DNA of 42,985 nucleotides from Methylobacterium radiotolerans JCM 2831 (GCF_000019725.1 NC_010514.1:1-42985); one strand, 5' to 3'; shown: positions 1-8,545, counted from the stretch's first letter. A program made the numbers and translations. Notes: generated by a model from the letters alone, not told the origin.

Positions 1-52
1 CTTATGGCAGAACTACCATAGCCCATCCTTGTTCCTATGGCAAATTTGCCAT
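1..52 (-). promoter_or_regulatory. Putative higBA promoter with two palindromic operator half-regions (only meaningful if the molecule is circular)
   Basis: Read on the minus strand, TTGCCA (38-43) and TATGGT (15-20) are separated by exactly 17 bases, a good sigma-70 spacing. Each box overlaps a palindrome: a perfect 16-base one at 37-52 (ATGGCAAATTTGCCAT) and an interrupted one at 4-20 (TATGG...CCATA). In the linear window nothing lies downstream of this promoter. If position 1 joins position 42985, transcription would start about 15-20 bases before the higB ATG at 42977. Autoregulation through palindromes over the promoter is typical of type II toxin-antitoxin operons. The boxes are seen; the function and the join are inferred. 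Confidence 0.5.
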
Positions 53-90
53 GCTCTCTCTGCAGGGTTGCGCGATCTCGAGAGCCATCC

Positions 91-3036
91 TCACCGCTCG
101 ATATGGTGACCCCGCTCATGCCCAGACAGCGCATCGGGGCGACCGAGGCGGCTAGCAAGCTCGCCGACCAGAGCACGGGTCACCCGGGCCGGTGCTTGTG
201 TCAGGCGACGCCCGTAGGCATCCACCAGCCGCCACGTCGGCACGATGAGCTGCTCGACGCCGAGCCACGCCATCGCTTCTCGTAGAAGCCGCGCTGCGCA
301 CATCATGCGCCGCACGTCGATCCCTTGTCCGACAAGCTCGCGCGTTCCCAGCGATCCATCCCGCACGAAAGCCACCCGGTCGGCGGCGTGATCGACCACG
401 TTGACCTTCTCGCTGTAAGTCCGCGCCTCGCGAAACAGGCGCTCGAGCACCATCGCGTCGGTCGCCGGCATCCGCGCATCGGCCTGACGCTGCCGGCACA
501 GGGCGTCGAGCCGATCGCGCTCGACGACCACCCTGGCCTCGTGCCGGTGCCGGGTCAGGCCGACATAAAGCTCCCGCGCGTCGGTCGCGGCCCCGACATA
601 CATCACCGCCGCGGAAGAGGTTCGGCCCTGCGCCGCGTAGACCGTGCCCGCATAGGCATGCACGATCCTGGGCTGCGGCCACTTCCGGCCAAACCGCGGC
701 TGTTGCGCCAGATCCGACCACGCCACCTCCAACGCGCGACCATCCTCCAGGGCCAGGCGCAACCGTACTCCTCTCTCCGGCTCGGCCGTGATCGCCTCAA
801 CCCGGGCGCGATTGCCGTTGCGCAACCCGAGATGCGGCAGGCTCTCGCCGAAGCGGAGGGCGTCGCCGACCGCGAGCGCGAGCGGCACCGGCCTGTCGTC
901 TCGGTCGCGCGCCGGCAGGGTGATCAGGTCGGGGCCGAGGCGCCCCTCCCCCCGCAGCACAGCCCGCGCCTGGACGTTCAAGGCCGCGGCGTCGGCGTTA
1001 CGCCGGGTCACGATCAGCACATCCTCGCCGTGGGCCGCGCGCTGCTCGCTCCAGACCGCGAGCGCGCGCACCTGCGCGGCCTCGGCGCCGGCGACCAGCT
1101 CGATCCGGTCCCGGGCCGCGTAGGCGCGCAGGGCCGCCTCGACCTCACCGCGCGCCATCAGCACCGAGGCGGCGCGCTGCCACTCCACCGTCTGTCGGCG
1201 AACCTGTTCGAGCACCGCCGAGCGCCCGACCACGTCGGCGACCGCACGCAGGGCGCTCGCGCCCCCGACCGAGGCGAGCTGCCGCCGATCACCGATCAGA
1301 ACCACCTTCGCCCCGACTGACCGGGCCGCGCTCAGCACGGCTTCCATGTCGCGGGTCGCGACCATCCCGGCCTCGTCGACCATCACCAGGGTATCGGCGT
1401 CGAGCACGGCCGATCGGTCGGGGTGATGGATGGCATCCGGACCTGCAGCCTGCGTCTGGTCCTGGCGCCAGCGCGCGATCGCCTGCGCCGGGATTCCGGT
1501 CGAGCGCCCGAGCTCGTCGGCGGCCACCCACGACGGCGCGAGGCCGATCACCCGCAAGCCGGAGCCGCGGGCGGCGGCTACCAGGGCAGCCGCCGTCGTA
1601 GTCTTGCCGGTCCCTGCCCCGGCCTGCAGCAGCGCCACCCCGTCCCGACCAGCGGCGTGACGCACGGCCTCGCCCTGCTCGGGGCTGAGATGAGGGGCGT
1701 CCGCCAGCGCAGCCTCGACCGCCTCGGGCGTGATCCAGGTCCGTTCCAGGGGCCGATCGGCCGCGCGCAGCATCGCGGCCTCGCACGCGGCGATGCCCGG
1801 GCTGGTCCAGCACGCACTAGCGCCCGGTACCAGCTCGGCGTCGGCCAGCAGCAGCAGCGCGCCATCCCGCTCGAACTGGGCGAGCTCCGCCTCCACGGCG
1901 TCGACCCCGATACCGGCGACACCCGCGACCTCCAGGGCACGCTGGAGCAGGTCCTTGCGCGCCACGACGCTCTCGTGCCGGAATAGGGCCGAGGCGGCGC
2001 GCGCCATCGGGCTGTCACCGGGGATCTCGGGCGGGTCGAACGGGGCCTCTCGCTCCCGATCGCGCTCGGCGGCCATCACGAAGGCGGGGTCGCGCTCGGG
2101 GTGACGCGCGGCTAGCCACGGATCGATCGCGCACGCGGCGAGCTCCTTGCGCCAGCGCGCCTCCAGCTCCGGCCCGGTCGGCAATTCCTCCTTTCCCCGG
2201 CGAGTCGCCAGGGCGGCGATCTCGCGCTGGGCGCTGCTGGCCCCGGCGCCCGCGTAAGCCAGGATCTGCTCCGAGCGCTTGGAGAAGGCCGCGAGCAGCG
2301 CCTCCGGCACGCAGGCGACCTCCCACTGCCCGCGTCCGGCCTCGCGATACTGCAGACCGAACTGCTCGCGCAGCCCCTCGGCCAGGGCCGCCCTATATGC
2401 CGCTCCCACTCCGAGCTGGGCGGCGTACAGCCGCTCAGGCTCGATGGTCAGGTGCGTCCGCGACTTGTACCGACCGGCGCCGGCATTCTCGGGCGCACCG
2501 GCGACGTTGATGAACACGCAGTGCGTGTGAATATTTGGATCACCCTCTCTGGTTGTATAGTGATCGAACCGGCCGACGATCAGGTCGCGCGGGCGATGCT
2601 GCTCTGTGCCGCCAGCGCCAGTCCGGACGGTGACGAGTCCCTCCGCGGTCACGAAACTCAGCGCCCGCTCGACGGCGGCGCGATGGGCGGCCTCGATCGC
2701 CGCGCGCTGCTCAGGCGTACCGGCCATCCAAAGCACGGACACGCTCTTCCCGGGAGTCATCGTACAGTCGACGCCGGCCCAGTGCCCCGGACCCGCACCG
2801 CGGACCAACGGCTTACCCGTGCCTGGGTGGAGCCCCGCGCACAGGTCGCGGAACGAGGCGGCGTCGATCGCCGCGCCGTGGCGCACGATCGTGCCGCCGC
2901 TGCTCCACCACACCCCACCGCCGTCCGAGAGGTAGTACTCGTCCCTCTTGTCGGGCCGTGCCTCGCGCTGGCTGTCCTGCGTGTAGTAGGCCGCCGCTGG
3001 CGCGCCGGCACCGAGCCGGTGCAGCGAGGCGGTCAC
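91..3036 (-). CDS. MobF-family conjugative relaxase/helicase (TrwC/TraA-like)
   Basis: A 981-residue protein that would nick oriT and unwind the transferred strand. The N-terminus has a double tyrosine (Y17, Y18) in the position of the catalytic tyrosines of TrwC-type relaxases. The metal-binding histidine triad is H159 (FDHY) plus H170 and H172 (NIHTHC). The C-terminal two thirds is a RecD-like SF1 helicase: Walker A AGAGTGKT at 472-479, Walker B VMVDEA at 551-556, and late helicase motifs YAAQGRT and YVGLTRHR. The GTG start at 3036 was chosen because it puts the tyrosines near the N-terminus and overlaps the upstream stop as GTGA. The longer open frame to 3372 adds low-complexity Arg/Gly sequence that is probably not translated. 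It is cotranscribed with the RHH gene and faces away from the stb-like operon. Confidence 0.92.
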   Translation of the reverse strand: MTASLHRLGAGAPAAAYYTQDSQREARPDKRDEYYLSDGGGVWWSSGGTIVRHGAAIDAASFRDLCAGLHPGTGKPLVRGAGPGHWAGVDCTMTPGKSVSVLWMAGTPEQRAAIEAAHRAAVERALSFVTAEGLVTVRTGAGGTEQHRPRDLIVGRFDHYTTREGDPNIHTHCVFINVAGAPENAGAGRYKSRTHLTIEPERLYAAQLGVGAAYRAALAEGLREQFGLQYREAGRGQWEVACVPEALLAAFSKRSEQILAYAGAGASSAQREIAALATRRGKEELPTGPELEARWRKELAACAIDPWLAARHPERDPAFVMAAERDREREAPFDPPEIPGDSPMARAASALFRHESVVARKDLLQRALEVAGVAGIGVDAVEAELAQFERDGALLLLADAELVPGASACWTSPGIAACEAAMLRAADRPLERTWITPEAVEAALADAPHLSPEQGEAVRHAAGRDGVALLQAGAGTGKTTTAAALVAAARGSGLRVIGLAPSWVAADELGRSTGIPAQAIARWRQDQTQAAGPDAIHHPDRSAVLDADTLVMVDEAGMVATRDMEAVLSAARSVGAKVVLIGDRRQLASVGGASALRAVADVVGRSAVLEQVRRQTVEWQRAASVLMARGEVEAALRAYAARDRIELVAGAEAAQVRALAVWSEQRAAHGEDVLIVTRRNADAAALNVQARAVLRGEGRLGPDLITLPARDRDDRPVPLALAVGDALRFGESLPHLGLRNGNRARVEAITAEPERGVRLRLALEDGRALEVAWSDLAQQPRFGRKWPQPRIVHAYAGTVYAAQGRTSSAAVMYVGAATDARELYVGLTRHRHEARVVVERDRLDALCRQRQADARMPATDAMVLERLFREARTYSEKVNVVDHAADRVAFVRDGSLGTRELVGQGIDVRRMMCAARLLREAMAWLGVEQLIVPTWRLVDAYGRRLTQAPARVTRALVGELASRLGRPDALSGHERGHHIER

Positions 3037-3329
3037 GGCGCCGGCTCGGCGACGCCATCGCCCTTGTGCAGGCGACAGACCTTGGAGAGGTCGATACCGG
3101 CCGACGGCGCGCCGAGTTCGCCGACGGCCTGGGCCATGTCGAGGATGGCGCCGTCGATCTGCTCCATCCGCTCGACCAGAACGCGGTGACGGATCGCCAC
3201 CTCCAGGTGCTGAGCGACGCACGCGGCAGCCAGGCTCTCGGCGGACCAGCCGCGCTCGGCCGCGGCGGCTCGCAACCGGGCGGCGAGCGCCGCCTCCAGG
3301 GTCACGGTGAGCTTGACCTCCTGGGCCAT
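3033..3329 (-). CDS. Small ribbon-helix-helix-like relaxosome accessory protein (TrwA-like role)
   Basis: A 98-residue protein directly upstream of, and overlapping by four bases, the relaxase start. The first half (KLTVTLEAALAARLRAAAAE) has the beta-strand then helix pattern of ribbon-helix-helix DNA-binding proteins. A second helical region follows, with a hydrophobic heptad-like stretch around residues 50-70. In MobF systems such as R388, a small RHH protein (TrwA) binds oriT, helps the relaxase nick and represses the operon. Position, size and overlap fit that job here, but sequence similarity to TrwA is not evident by eye. A CAGG stretch upstream of the ATG can serve as ribosome binding site. 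Confidence 0.65.
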   Translation of the reverse strand: MAQEVKLTVTLEAALAARLRAAAAERGWSAESLAAACVAQHLEVAIRHRVLVERMEQIDGAILDMAQAVGELGAPSAGIDLSKVCRLHKGDGVAEPAP

Positions 3330-3556
3330 CGGCGTACCTGCTGCGCGCGGATCGGGGCGGCAGGCCTGGCACGGCCGAGGCGGCTCGGCGAGGCCGACAC
3401 GGCCGTGCGGTTAACGCCGGATCACTTCAGTGCGTGAGGTGTGACCCATCTCGACCATGGTCCTTTAACGGCAAACGCAACGGCAAAGGCTGGCAGCCCT
3501 GGCAAGGCTCCTCGGCCAAGCGACCGTTAACCCCGGGCCGGGCAAGCCTCCCGGCC
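3330..3556. other. Candidate oriT / divergent promoter region with GGCAA-type direct repeats
   Basis: This non-coding stretch separates the relaxase operon (leftward) from the stb-like operon (rightward). It contains a run of related short direct repeats between about 3469 and 3520: AACGGCAAA occurs twice, 12 bases apart, followed by GGCAG, GGCAAGG and GGCCAAG. GTTAAC occurs at both ends of the region (about 3411 and 3526). In R388 the corresponding gap holds oriT and the StbA-binding direct repeats. The nic site itself cannot be identified by reading. An upstream extension of the next reading frame to 3434 was judged non-coding because it runs through these repeats. Confidence 0.45.
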
Positions 3557-4033
3557 ATGACCCTCGATCCCAAGCGGCTCGCCCGGGACGCCAAGCGCGT
3601 GCAGGCCACGCGTCTTGCCGGCGGCCTCGGCCGGCAGACCACGGGCGTGACCCGCGCCGTGCGCGACGGCCTGCCGATGATCCGCCAGTTGCGCGAGAGC
3701 GGCATCACCTGGGCGGCCATCGCTGCGGCCATGAGCGCCCAGGGTGTCACTCAGGGTGAGGGAAAGCCCCTGACGGCGTCCCGTCTGACCGCCATCGTCG
3801 GCCAGGTCGAGGCGCAAATGCGCCGACAGGCCGAGCAGGCTGCAGGTCGCCGCGCACGTCCCGATCTCGCCGACGCGAAGCCGCCGCTCACCGGCGACAC
3901 CGATGCCCCGGCGCCGGTCGCACCGGTCCCGTCCACGCCGTCACCCATCCCCGACCGCACCGCACACGCCAGCGAAGAGGCGATCCGGCGCGCCAGCCTC
4001 GATGCCCTGCACAAGCTCCTGAAGAAGGCCTGA
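3557..4033 (+). CDS. StbA-like putative DNA-binding plasmid stability protein
   Basis: A 158-residue basic protein. Residues about 25-65 form a plausible helix-turn-helix-like segment (LRESGITWAAIAAAMSAQGV), followed by a proline-rich linker and a short basic tail ending in LLKKA. It is the first gene of a three-gene rightward operon with four-base gaps, followed by a P-loop ATPase and a single-pass membrane protein. That order and the divergence from a MobF relaxase match stbA-stbB-stbC of R388, where StbA binds direct repeats next to oriT and controls plasmid segregation. The match rests mainly on gene order. The ATG at 3557 was preferred over the GTG at 3434 because the extra residues look non-coding. 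Confidence 0.55.
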   Translation: MTLDPKRLARDAKRVQATRLAGGLGRQTTGVTRAVRDGLPMIRQLRESGITWAAIAAAMSAQGVTQGEGKPLTASRLTAIVGQVEAQMRRQAEQAAGRRARPDLADAKPPLTGDTDAPAPVAPVPSTPSPIPDRTAHASEEAIRRASLDALHKLLKKA

Positions 4034-4037
4034 CCCG

Positions 4038-4766
4038 ATGCCGCGCATCCTCCTCGTCGCCCAGGACAAGGGCGGCTCCGGCAAGACCGTGCTGGTGCGC
4101 GCGCTCGCCGAGTGCCTGCCCGCCGCCCGCCTGATCGAGATCGAGGCCGGCCGTCGCTTGGTCGAACTCGACGACCGCCTCACGTTCTTCCCGGTCCGGG
4201 CCGAACGCGGAGAGATCAACCGCACCGGCGGTGCGGCCGCGCGCGCCGAGTTCGACGGTGTGCTCAACGCCATGGCTGCCGCCGAGGGGCCGGTGATCGT
4301 CGATGTCGGGGCCAACACCGCCAGCTCGCTCCTGCCGTTGATCCGCGAGGCGAGCGGACGCTACGGCCGCCGCGGCATCACCTTCGCCCTGCTCGTCGTG
4401 CTCACCAGCGAACCCGGCGCCCTGGCCAACGCCCCCGTCCTGCTTGACCTCGCTGCGCCGTTCGCGGCCGCCCGCTTTGTGGTCGAGAACCAGGTCGAGG
4501 GCCCGGTCGACCCGGCCACCCTGAAGGCTCTGGGCAAGGGCATCACGGTCAGCCGTCTGGAGCGCCTCAGCCTCGACGCGCGCGCCAACGAGCTCCTGCA
4601 GAAGGGCGGGTTGCGGTTCATCGGCGAGGACCTCGCCGGGGCCGAGGACAACCTCGCCGCGCAGTTCGGCTTCGCCGAGGCCGGCCGCATCGTCGAGGAT
4701 CTCACCGCCTTCCGCGCCCGGGCGATGCAGGCCGCCGCCCCGGCGGCGGCATGGCTGGAGGGCTGA
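4038..4766 (+). CDS. StbB/ParA-like P-loop ATPase
   Basis: A 242-residue protein starting with a deviant Walker A motif (AQDKGGSGKTVLVRAL, residues about 8-23) and a Walker B-like strand VIVDVGANT near residue 90. It is shorter than typical ParA and lacks an N-terminal HTH. This fits the StbB/MipZ-like ATPases found between stbA and stbC in MobF plasmids, which are needed for efficient conjugation. A true partition ParA is present elsewhere (13312-13956), so this copy is more likely tied to transfer. It starts five bases after the upstream stop, with GAAGG-type sequence as ribosome binding site. Confidence 0.7.
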   Translation: MPRILLVAQDKGGSGKTVLVRALAECLPAARLIEIEAGRRLVELDDRLTFFPVRAERGEINRTGGAAARAEFDGVLNAMAAAEGPVIVDVGANTASSLLPLIREASGRYGRRGITFALLVVLTSEPGALANAPVLLDLAAPFAAARFVVENQVEGPVDPATLKALGKGITVSRLERLSLDARANELLQKGGLRFIGEDLAGAEDNLAAQFGFAEAGRIVEDLTAFRARAMQAAAPAAAWLEG

Positions 4767-4770
4767 GCCC

Positions 4771-5343
4771 ATGGTCCGTCCCCCCGCCACCGTGCAGGAT
4801 CGGCTGCGCGGCGCCTGGGAGGCCGAGCGCGCAGCCGCGCGCCGGGTCAGGGAGGCGAGCCGGGCGCGGCTGACCGAGTTGCTGCGGCTCGCGCCGCGCG
4901 AGCGCCTGACCCATCTCGACGACCCGGCCCTGACCGGTCCCGACCGGGTCAGCCTGCGCCGCTCGATCCAGGCTGCGTTCACCAGACCGCGGCGCCGTTG
5001 GTGGCCACAGGGCCGGCTCCTCGCACGCGGTCGCCGCCTCGGTGTCGCACTGCTGCGCGGCGCCCTCCATCCCGCCGTCCTGGTCCTTCTGGTGATCGCG
5101 GGAGGCTGGTTCGAGCTAGCCCGCCGGGCGACGCCACAGATCGGACGCACGTTGCGACCACTGGTCACCGACCTCTCGGAACAGCGCGGCTTCGTGACGA
5201 CCTACACCCTTCCGGTGAATGTCTGGGTCCCCATCGAACGCCTGGACGGCAACCTCGCCTGGATCCGGATATGGGAGCCCAAGCAGGGCTTCGTACGCGG
5301 TGCAGTCTGGCGCGCTGGCCTCGACCTGTCGCCCGCGCCCTGA
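4771..5343 (+). CDS. StbC-like single-pass membrane protein of the stb-type operon
   Basis: A 190-residue protein with a highly charged, helical Arg/Ala-rich N-terminal half. One strong membrane segment follows at about residues 108-127 (LHPAVLVLLVIAGGWFEL), then a C-terminal domain of about 60 residues rich in Trp. No enzymatic motif is visible. It follows the ATPase gene by four bases with a GGAGG ribosome binding site, so the two are almost certainly cotranslated. Position and topology match StbC of R388, whose function is unknown. The operon ends here at a hairpin shared with the convergent HNH gene. Confidence 0.55.
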   Translation: MVRPPATVQDRLRGAWEAERAAARRVREASRARLTELLRLAPRERLTHLDDPALTGPDRVSLRRSIQAAFTRPRRRWWPQGRLLARGRRLGVALLRGALHPAVLVLLVIAGGWFELARRATPQIGRTLRPLVTDLSEQRGFVTTYTLPVNVWVPIERLDGNLAWIRIWEPKQGFVRGAVWRAGLDLSPAP

Positions 5344-5368
5344 TCGGGGCTACCGATCCGCGATCAGG
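5339..5368. terminator. Hairpin between convergent genes, possible bidirectional terminator
   Basis: CCTGATCG (5339-5346) and CGATCAGG (5361-5368) form a perfect 8-base-pair inverted repeat. It overlaps the stop codons of both the stbC-like gene and the convergent HNH gene. No long T-run follows on either strand, so strength is uncertain. Confidence 0.45.
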
Positions 5369-5792
5369 CGTAGGGTCCCCGAAATAGGTCACCCAACGCC
5401 TTGCGCCGGAACAGCGTCACCCACCGGCGTCGGCGATGCCCGGGGCGATCGTGGATCATGTGGCACCGCTGACAGAACGCCGCGAGGTTGGCCCCGACGT
5501 TGTTGGCCGTGTCGTGGTCGCGGTGGGCTGCCGCCAGGACCACGCGGGTCCGGCGCACACGCCCGAGGATGTCCACGGATCCAGGCGCGAGGCGTAGGCG
5601 CCGCCCGTTTCCGTCTCGCCAGGACGCAGCCTCTCCGTCCCACCAGCAGCCATCGCCGAGGTGGACCACCCGCTGCCCATGCGGCCTGCCGCAACACTCG
5701 CAACGCCCTCCGGCGCGGTCGAACCGGATCACGCGGGAGAGCTGCGGCCAGTCGATCGGATAGAAGAAGCGGTGCTCGCGCCGGATCGGCAT
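5364..5792 (-). CDS. HNH-endonuclease-like zinc-binding protein, copy 1
   Basis: A 142-residue protein with an N-terminal Cys pair plus His (CECCGRPH, residues about 31-38). A C-terminal HNH-like signature follows: AAHRDHD at about 88-94, two conserved Asn, then CQRCHMIHD at about 107-115. The cysteine pairs would hold structural zinc, as in small HNH proteins; whether it cuts DNA is unknown. Roughly four fifths of positions are identical to the copy at 29056-29484, and both have the same length. The start at 5792 was chosen because the two copies align from this Met; the upstream extension has no counterpart. Confidence 0.75.
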   Translation of the reverse strand: MPIRREHRFFYPIDWPQLSRVIRFDRAGGRCECCGRPHGQRVVHLGDGCWWDGEAASWRDGNGRRLRLAPGSVDILGRVRRTRVVLAAAHRDHDTANNVGANLAAFCQRCHMIHDRPGHRRRRWVTLFRRKALGDLFRGPYA

Positions 5793-6370
5793 GGTGGGGA
5801 TCGAGGACAGAACGTCGAAGCGTGACCGTAAGGTGGAACCGGCCGCGCGCCCAGGGGTCCGCTTACGCGGCCGACGCAATGCCAATCACTCGATGATGCG
5901 GGCGTCACACCGCGGTCAGAACTTCACTTGAGCGCTGCCAAGTTCGCAGCATCGCGAAGGGTGGCCGAGAACGGACGCTCAGAGCCTACGCCTATGTATG
6001 TGCGAGCCCGGAAGCAGACGGGCAGCAAGCGACCCAACCCAGCCGCTCAAGCCGCCATCAGCGCTTCCCGAAAGCGGCCATTCATCAGCCCTCCAATGAC
6101 TGCGGCACGGAGCGGGAAGCGGACTTTGGCGCTGCGTCCGAGACCGGACTCCACACCACCAGCGACTGATCGGGATTGGGTGCACCTTCAACGAACCAGC
6201 GCTGACACCCACTGGTCCGCTTCGAAGATAACCAGCCCTGAAATGAGCACGTTCCGCTCGGGGCGATCCTTGAATTCTTATATTTGAAATACAATTTCAG
6301 CTGAGCACGGGTTGCGGATTGATACCAAGGCTACAATCTTGATCACTCGATTTTATTTCTACTTGAATAC
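5793..6370. other. Non-coding stretch containing one copy of a dispersed repeat
   Basis: No convincing gene was found; short open frames here have no domain or ribosome binding site. At 6061-6082 lies a 22-base sequence that occurs exactly, in inverted orientation, at 36169-36190. Weaker similarity extends on both sides (about 6031-6100). The right end, 6280-6370, is AT-rich and lies downstream of the PAS gene. Confidence 0.6.
6061..6082 (-). repeat. Dispersed intergenic repeat, copy 1
   Basis: These 22 bases match positions 36169-36190 exactly when read on the minus strand; the core is GCTTTCGGGAAGC, itself partly palindromic. Flanking sequence is similar but degenerate, as expected for old dispersed intergenic repeats. 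Weaker relatives appear near 20330-20380 and 24450-24540. Confidence 0.6.
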
Positions 6371-6841
6371 TCATTCAAAAGCTGGAATTTTCAGGAACGG
6401 GATGTTGCTGCATTCCAGTTGCCCTACAGCGGTGTAGCGACCTGCTCCGCCCCTCGTCGGCCGACCACGCCTGCGCACAACTTCCCGCTCGAAGGCTATG
6501 AACGCCTCCGCATGCCCATCCAGACCGCAGATTGGACGGATATCCAATTCGCACAGGTAGGCTTCGCCGCTCCTGCGATAGTTCTGGATGCGTCCGAGGA
6601 AGCGCCCCTGGCTCCGCAGCGCACGTTGGACCTGACGGGTCCCCTCCCGGCTGGTGCCCGCACCCTGAAGCATCCGGGGCGAGTGGCCCACGAGATCATC
6701 CGCACCGTAGCCGCTCATCCGCTGGAACGCGTCGTTCGCATACAGGATGGTCGGTCCGGGCTGGCCGAGATCCGCGCTGGTGACCAAAACACCCACGTCG
6801 AGAGGGTCAGCGACGTGCCGGACAAGATCGATCAGGTTCAT
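6371..6841 (-). CDS. LOV-like PAS-domain protein without the photoactive cysteine
   Basis: A 156-residue protein made of one PAS domain (about residues 15-120) and a short basic tail. The domain follows the LOV pattern closely: ILYANDAFQRMSGY at 32-45, then GHSPRMLQG at 52-60, then NYRRSGEAY at 87-95. In LOV photoreceptors the second motif reads G-x-N-C-R-F-L-Q-G, with the Cys that bonds flavin; here that Cys is replaced by Pro55. No output domain is present, so it probably acts through a partner protein. It is transcribed divergently from the chemoreceptor gene, suggesting a shared regulatory region or joint signalling role (inference). Confidence 0.75.
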   Translation of the reverse strand: MNLIDLVRHVADPLDVGVLVTSADLGQPGPTILYANDAFQRMSGYGADDLVGHSPRMLQGAGTSREGTRQVQRALRSQGRFLGRIQNYRRSGEAYLCELDIRPICGLDGHAEAFIAFEREVVRRRGRPTRGGAGRYTAVGQLECSNIPFLKIPAFE

Positions 6842-7054
6842 AGCTCCGCTCCTCGGGTGCCCGAGGGATATTCAGGACTCATTAACTTCTGCTTAAAGGG
6901 CGTGACAGGAATTGTGTCACGGATTTTCGTGCTTTCATCGCCGAAATTCAGGAATCCTTAGAAGCCGTTGGCTCATCTATCCGACAATAGAGACCCGGCG
7001 ATTTCTCGGCATTCGGCCGCGGCTCCAGGCAGAACCAATGTTTGGGGGTGTGAG

Positions 7055-8536
7055 ATGAACTTGATGCGGACGTTCGCGCGGAGCGGCAACACCAGCGAGG
7101 TCGCCGCCCTCGCGGCCCTGCGCACCAACGTGATGATCGCCGACGCCGCGATGAACATCACCTACATGAACCCGGCTCTGACGCGGTTCATGCAGGAGGC
7201 CGAGGCCGACCTGAAGGCCGAACTGCCCCGCTTCGACGCGGCCAAGCTGGTGGGCAGCAACATCGATATCTTCCACAAGGATCCCTCTCACCAGCGCCGC
7301 ATGCTCGCAGCCCTGGACAAGCCGCACGAGGCGACCATTCGGGTCGGCAAGCGCGTGTTCGACCTGCTCGTCACGCCGCTCGCGAAGGCGGGGCAACGCA
7401 TCGGCTTCGTCGTGGAGTGGGCCGACGCCCAAGAGCGGCTGCTCAACCTGGATTACTCGGCCCAGATTGCTGCGATCAGCCGCTCGCAGGCGGTCATCGA
7501 GTTCCAGCCCGACGGCACCATCGTCACCGCCAACCGCAACTTCCTCGACCTGATGGGCTACAGCCTCGACGAGGTCCAGGGGCGGCACCACGGCATCTTC
7601 GTGGAGCCGGAGACCCGGACCAGTCGCGAATACAACGAATTCTGGGATCGACTGCGCAGGGGTGAGTACCAAGCCGCGCAGTTCAAGCGGCTGGCCCGCG
7701 ACGGCCGGTCGGTCTGGATCGAGGGCTCGTACAACCCGATCCTCGACCGGCACGGCAAGGTGGCCAAGATCGTCAAGTTCGCGACCGACGTGACTGCCGA
7801 CGTGAAGCGTCTCACGGAACTGAAGGTCCTCATCGACGAAAACTTCGCCGAGGTCGACCGCGCCGTCGGCCGCTCTAACGAGGAATCCGAGCAGGCGCGG
7901 GTCGCGGCCGGCAAGACCTCTGACAGCGTTCAGTCGGTGGCCGCCGCGGCCGAGGAACTGGCGCGCTCGGTCAACGAGATCGCCGCCAGCATGAGCAAGG
8001 CGCGCGCGACCAGCGACGAGGCGCAGCAGCAGACCCAGGCGGCCGGCGATCTGACCCAGAGGCTGAGCGACACGGCCACGGCCATGAGCGGGATCGTCGG
8101 CCTGATCCAGAACATCGCCAGCCAGATCAACCTGCTGGCGCTCAACGCCACCATCGAATCCGCCCGGGCCGGCGAGGCCGGCCGTGGCTTCGCGGTCGTG
8201 GCGCAGGAAGTGAAGAACCTCGCCAATCAGGCGTCCCGCGCCACCGACCAGATCGCCAGTGAGATCGGCAACGTACAGTCCGTCTCCGCGCAGGTCGTCG
8301 GCTCCTTGAGCACCATCCTGGCCTTGGTCGAGACGATGCGCGACTACGTAGTTCGCACGGCCGCGGCCGTCGAAGAGCAGAGCGTGGTCACCCAGGACAT
8401 GTCGGCCAACATGCAGGATGCGGCCGGCGCGGTCGGCGCAATCGCGCAGAACATCGGGGCCATCTCGCAGGCGGTGGGCAGCGTGTCCCAGGCGGTCGAG
8501 ACCACCAAGGGCGCAGCCCGCGTCCTGGCACGGTGA
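7055..8536 (+). CDS. Soluble PAS-PAS methyl-accepting chemotaxis protein
   Basis: A 493-residue cytoplasmic chemoreceptor with no membrane segment. PAS1 lies at about residues 20-125, with the signature [12 protein letters not shown], and PAS2 at about 135-250, ending [10 protein letters not shown]. The MCP signalling domain lies at about 290-490 and carries the canonical hairpin tip [19 protein letters not shown] followed by [14 protein letters not shown]. It would signal to CheA/CheW in response to a cytoplasmic cue sensed by PAS; the ligand or cofactor is unknown. The ATG at 7055 follows a purine-rich GGGGGTGTGAG; an upstream start at 6968 lacks a ribosome binding site. The next gene begins nine bases downstream. 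Confidence 0.9.
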   Translation: MNLMRTFARSGNTSEVAALAALRTNVMIADAAMNITYMNPALTRFMQEAEADLKAELPRFDAAKLVGSNIDIFHKDPSHQRRMLAALDKPHEATIRVGKRVFDLLVTPLAKAGQRIGFVVEWADAQERLLNLDYSAQIAAISRSQAVIEFQPDGTIVTANRNFLDLMGYSLDEVQGRHHGIFVEPETRTSREYNEFWDRLRRGEYQAAQFKRLARDGRSVWIEGSYNPILDRHGKVAKIVKFATDVTADVKRLTELKVLIDENFAEVDRAVGRSNEESEQARVAAGKTSDSVQSVAAAAEELARSVNEIAASMSKARATSDEAQQQTQAAGDLTQRLSDTATAMSGIVGLIQNIASQINLLALNATIESARAGEAGRGFAVVAQEVKNLANQASRATDQIASEIGNVQSVSAQVVGSLSTILALVETMRDYVVRTAAAVEEQSVVTQDMSANMQDAAGAVGAIAQNIGAISQAVGSVSQAVETTKGAARVLAR

Positions 8537-8545
8537 GAGGACGCT

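Noticed and set aside
3888..5168. 426-codon minus-strand frame across the stb-like operon
   Set aside because: It opposes three well-spaced genes with P-loop and membrane features and is Arg/Ser-rich without motifs.
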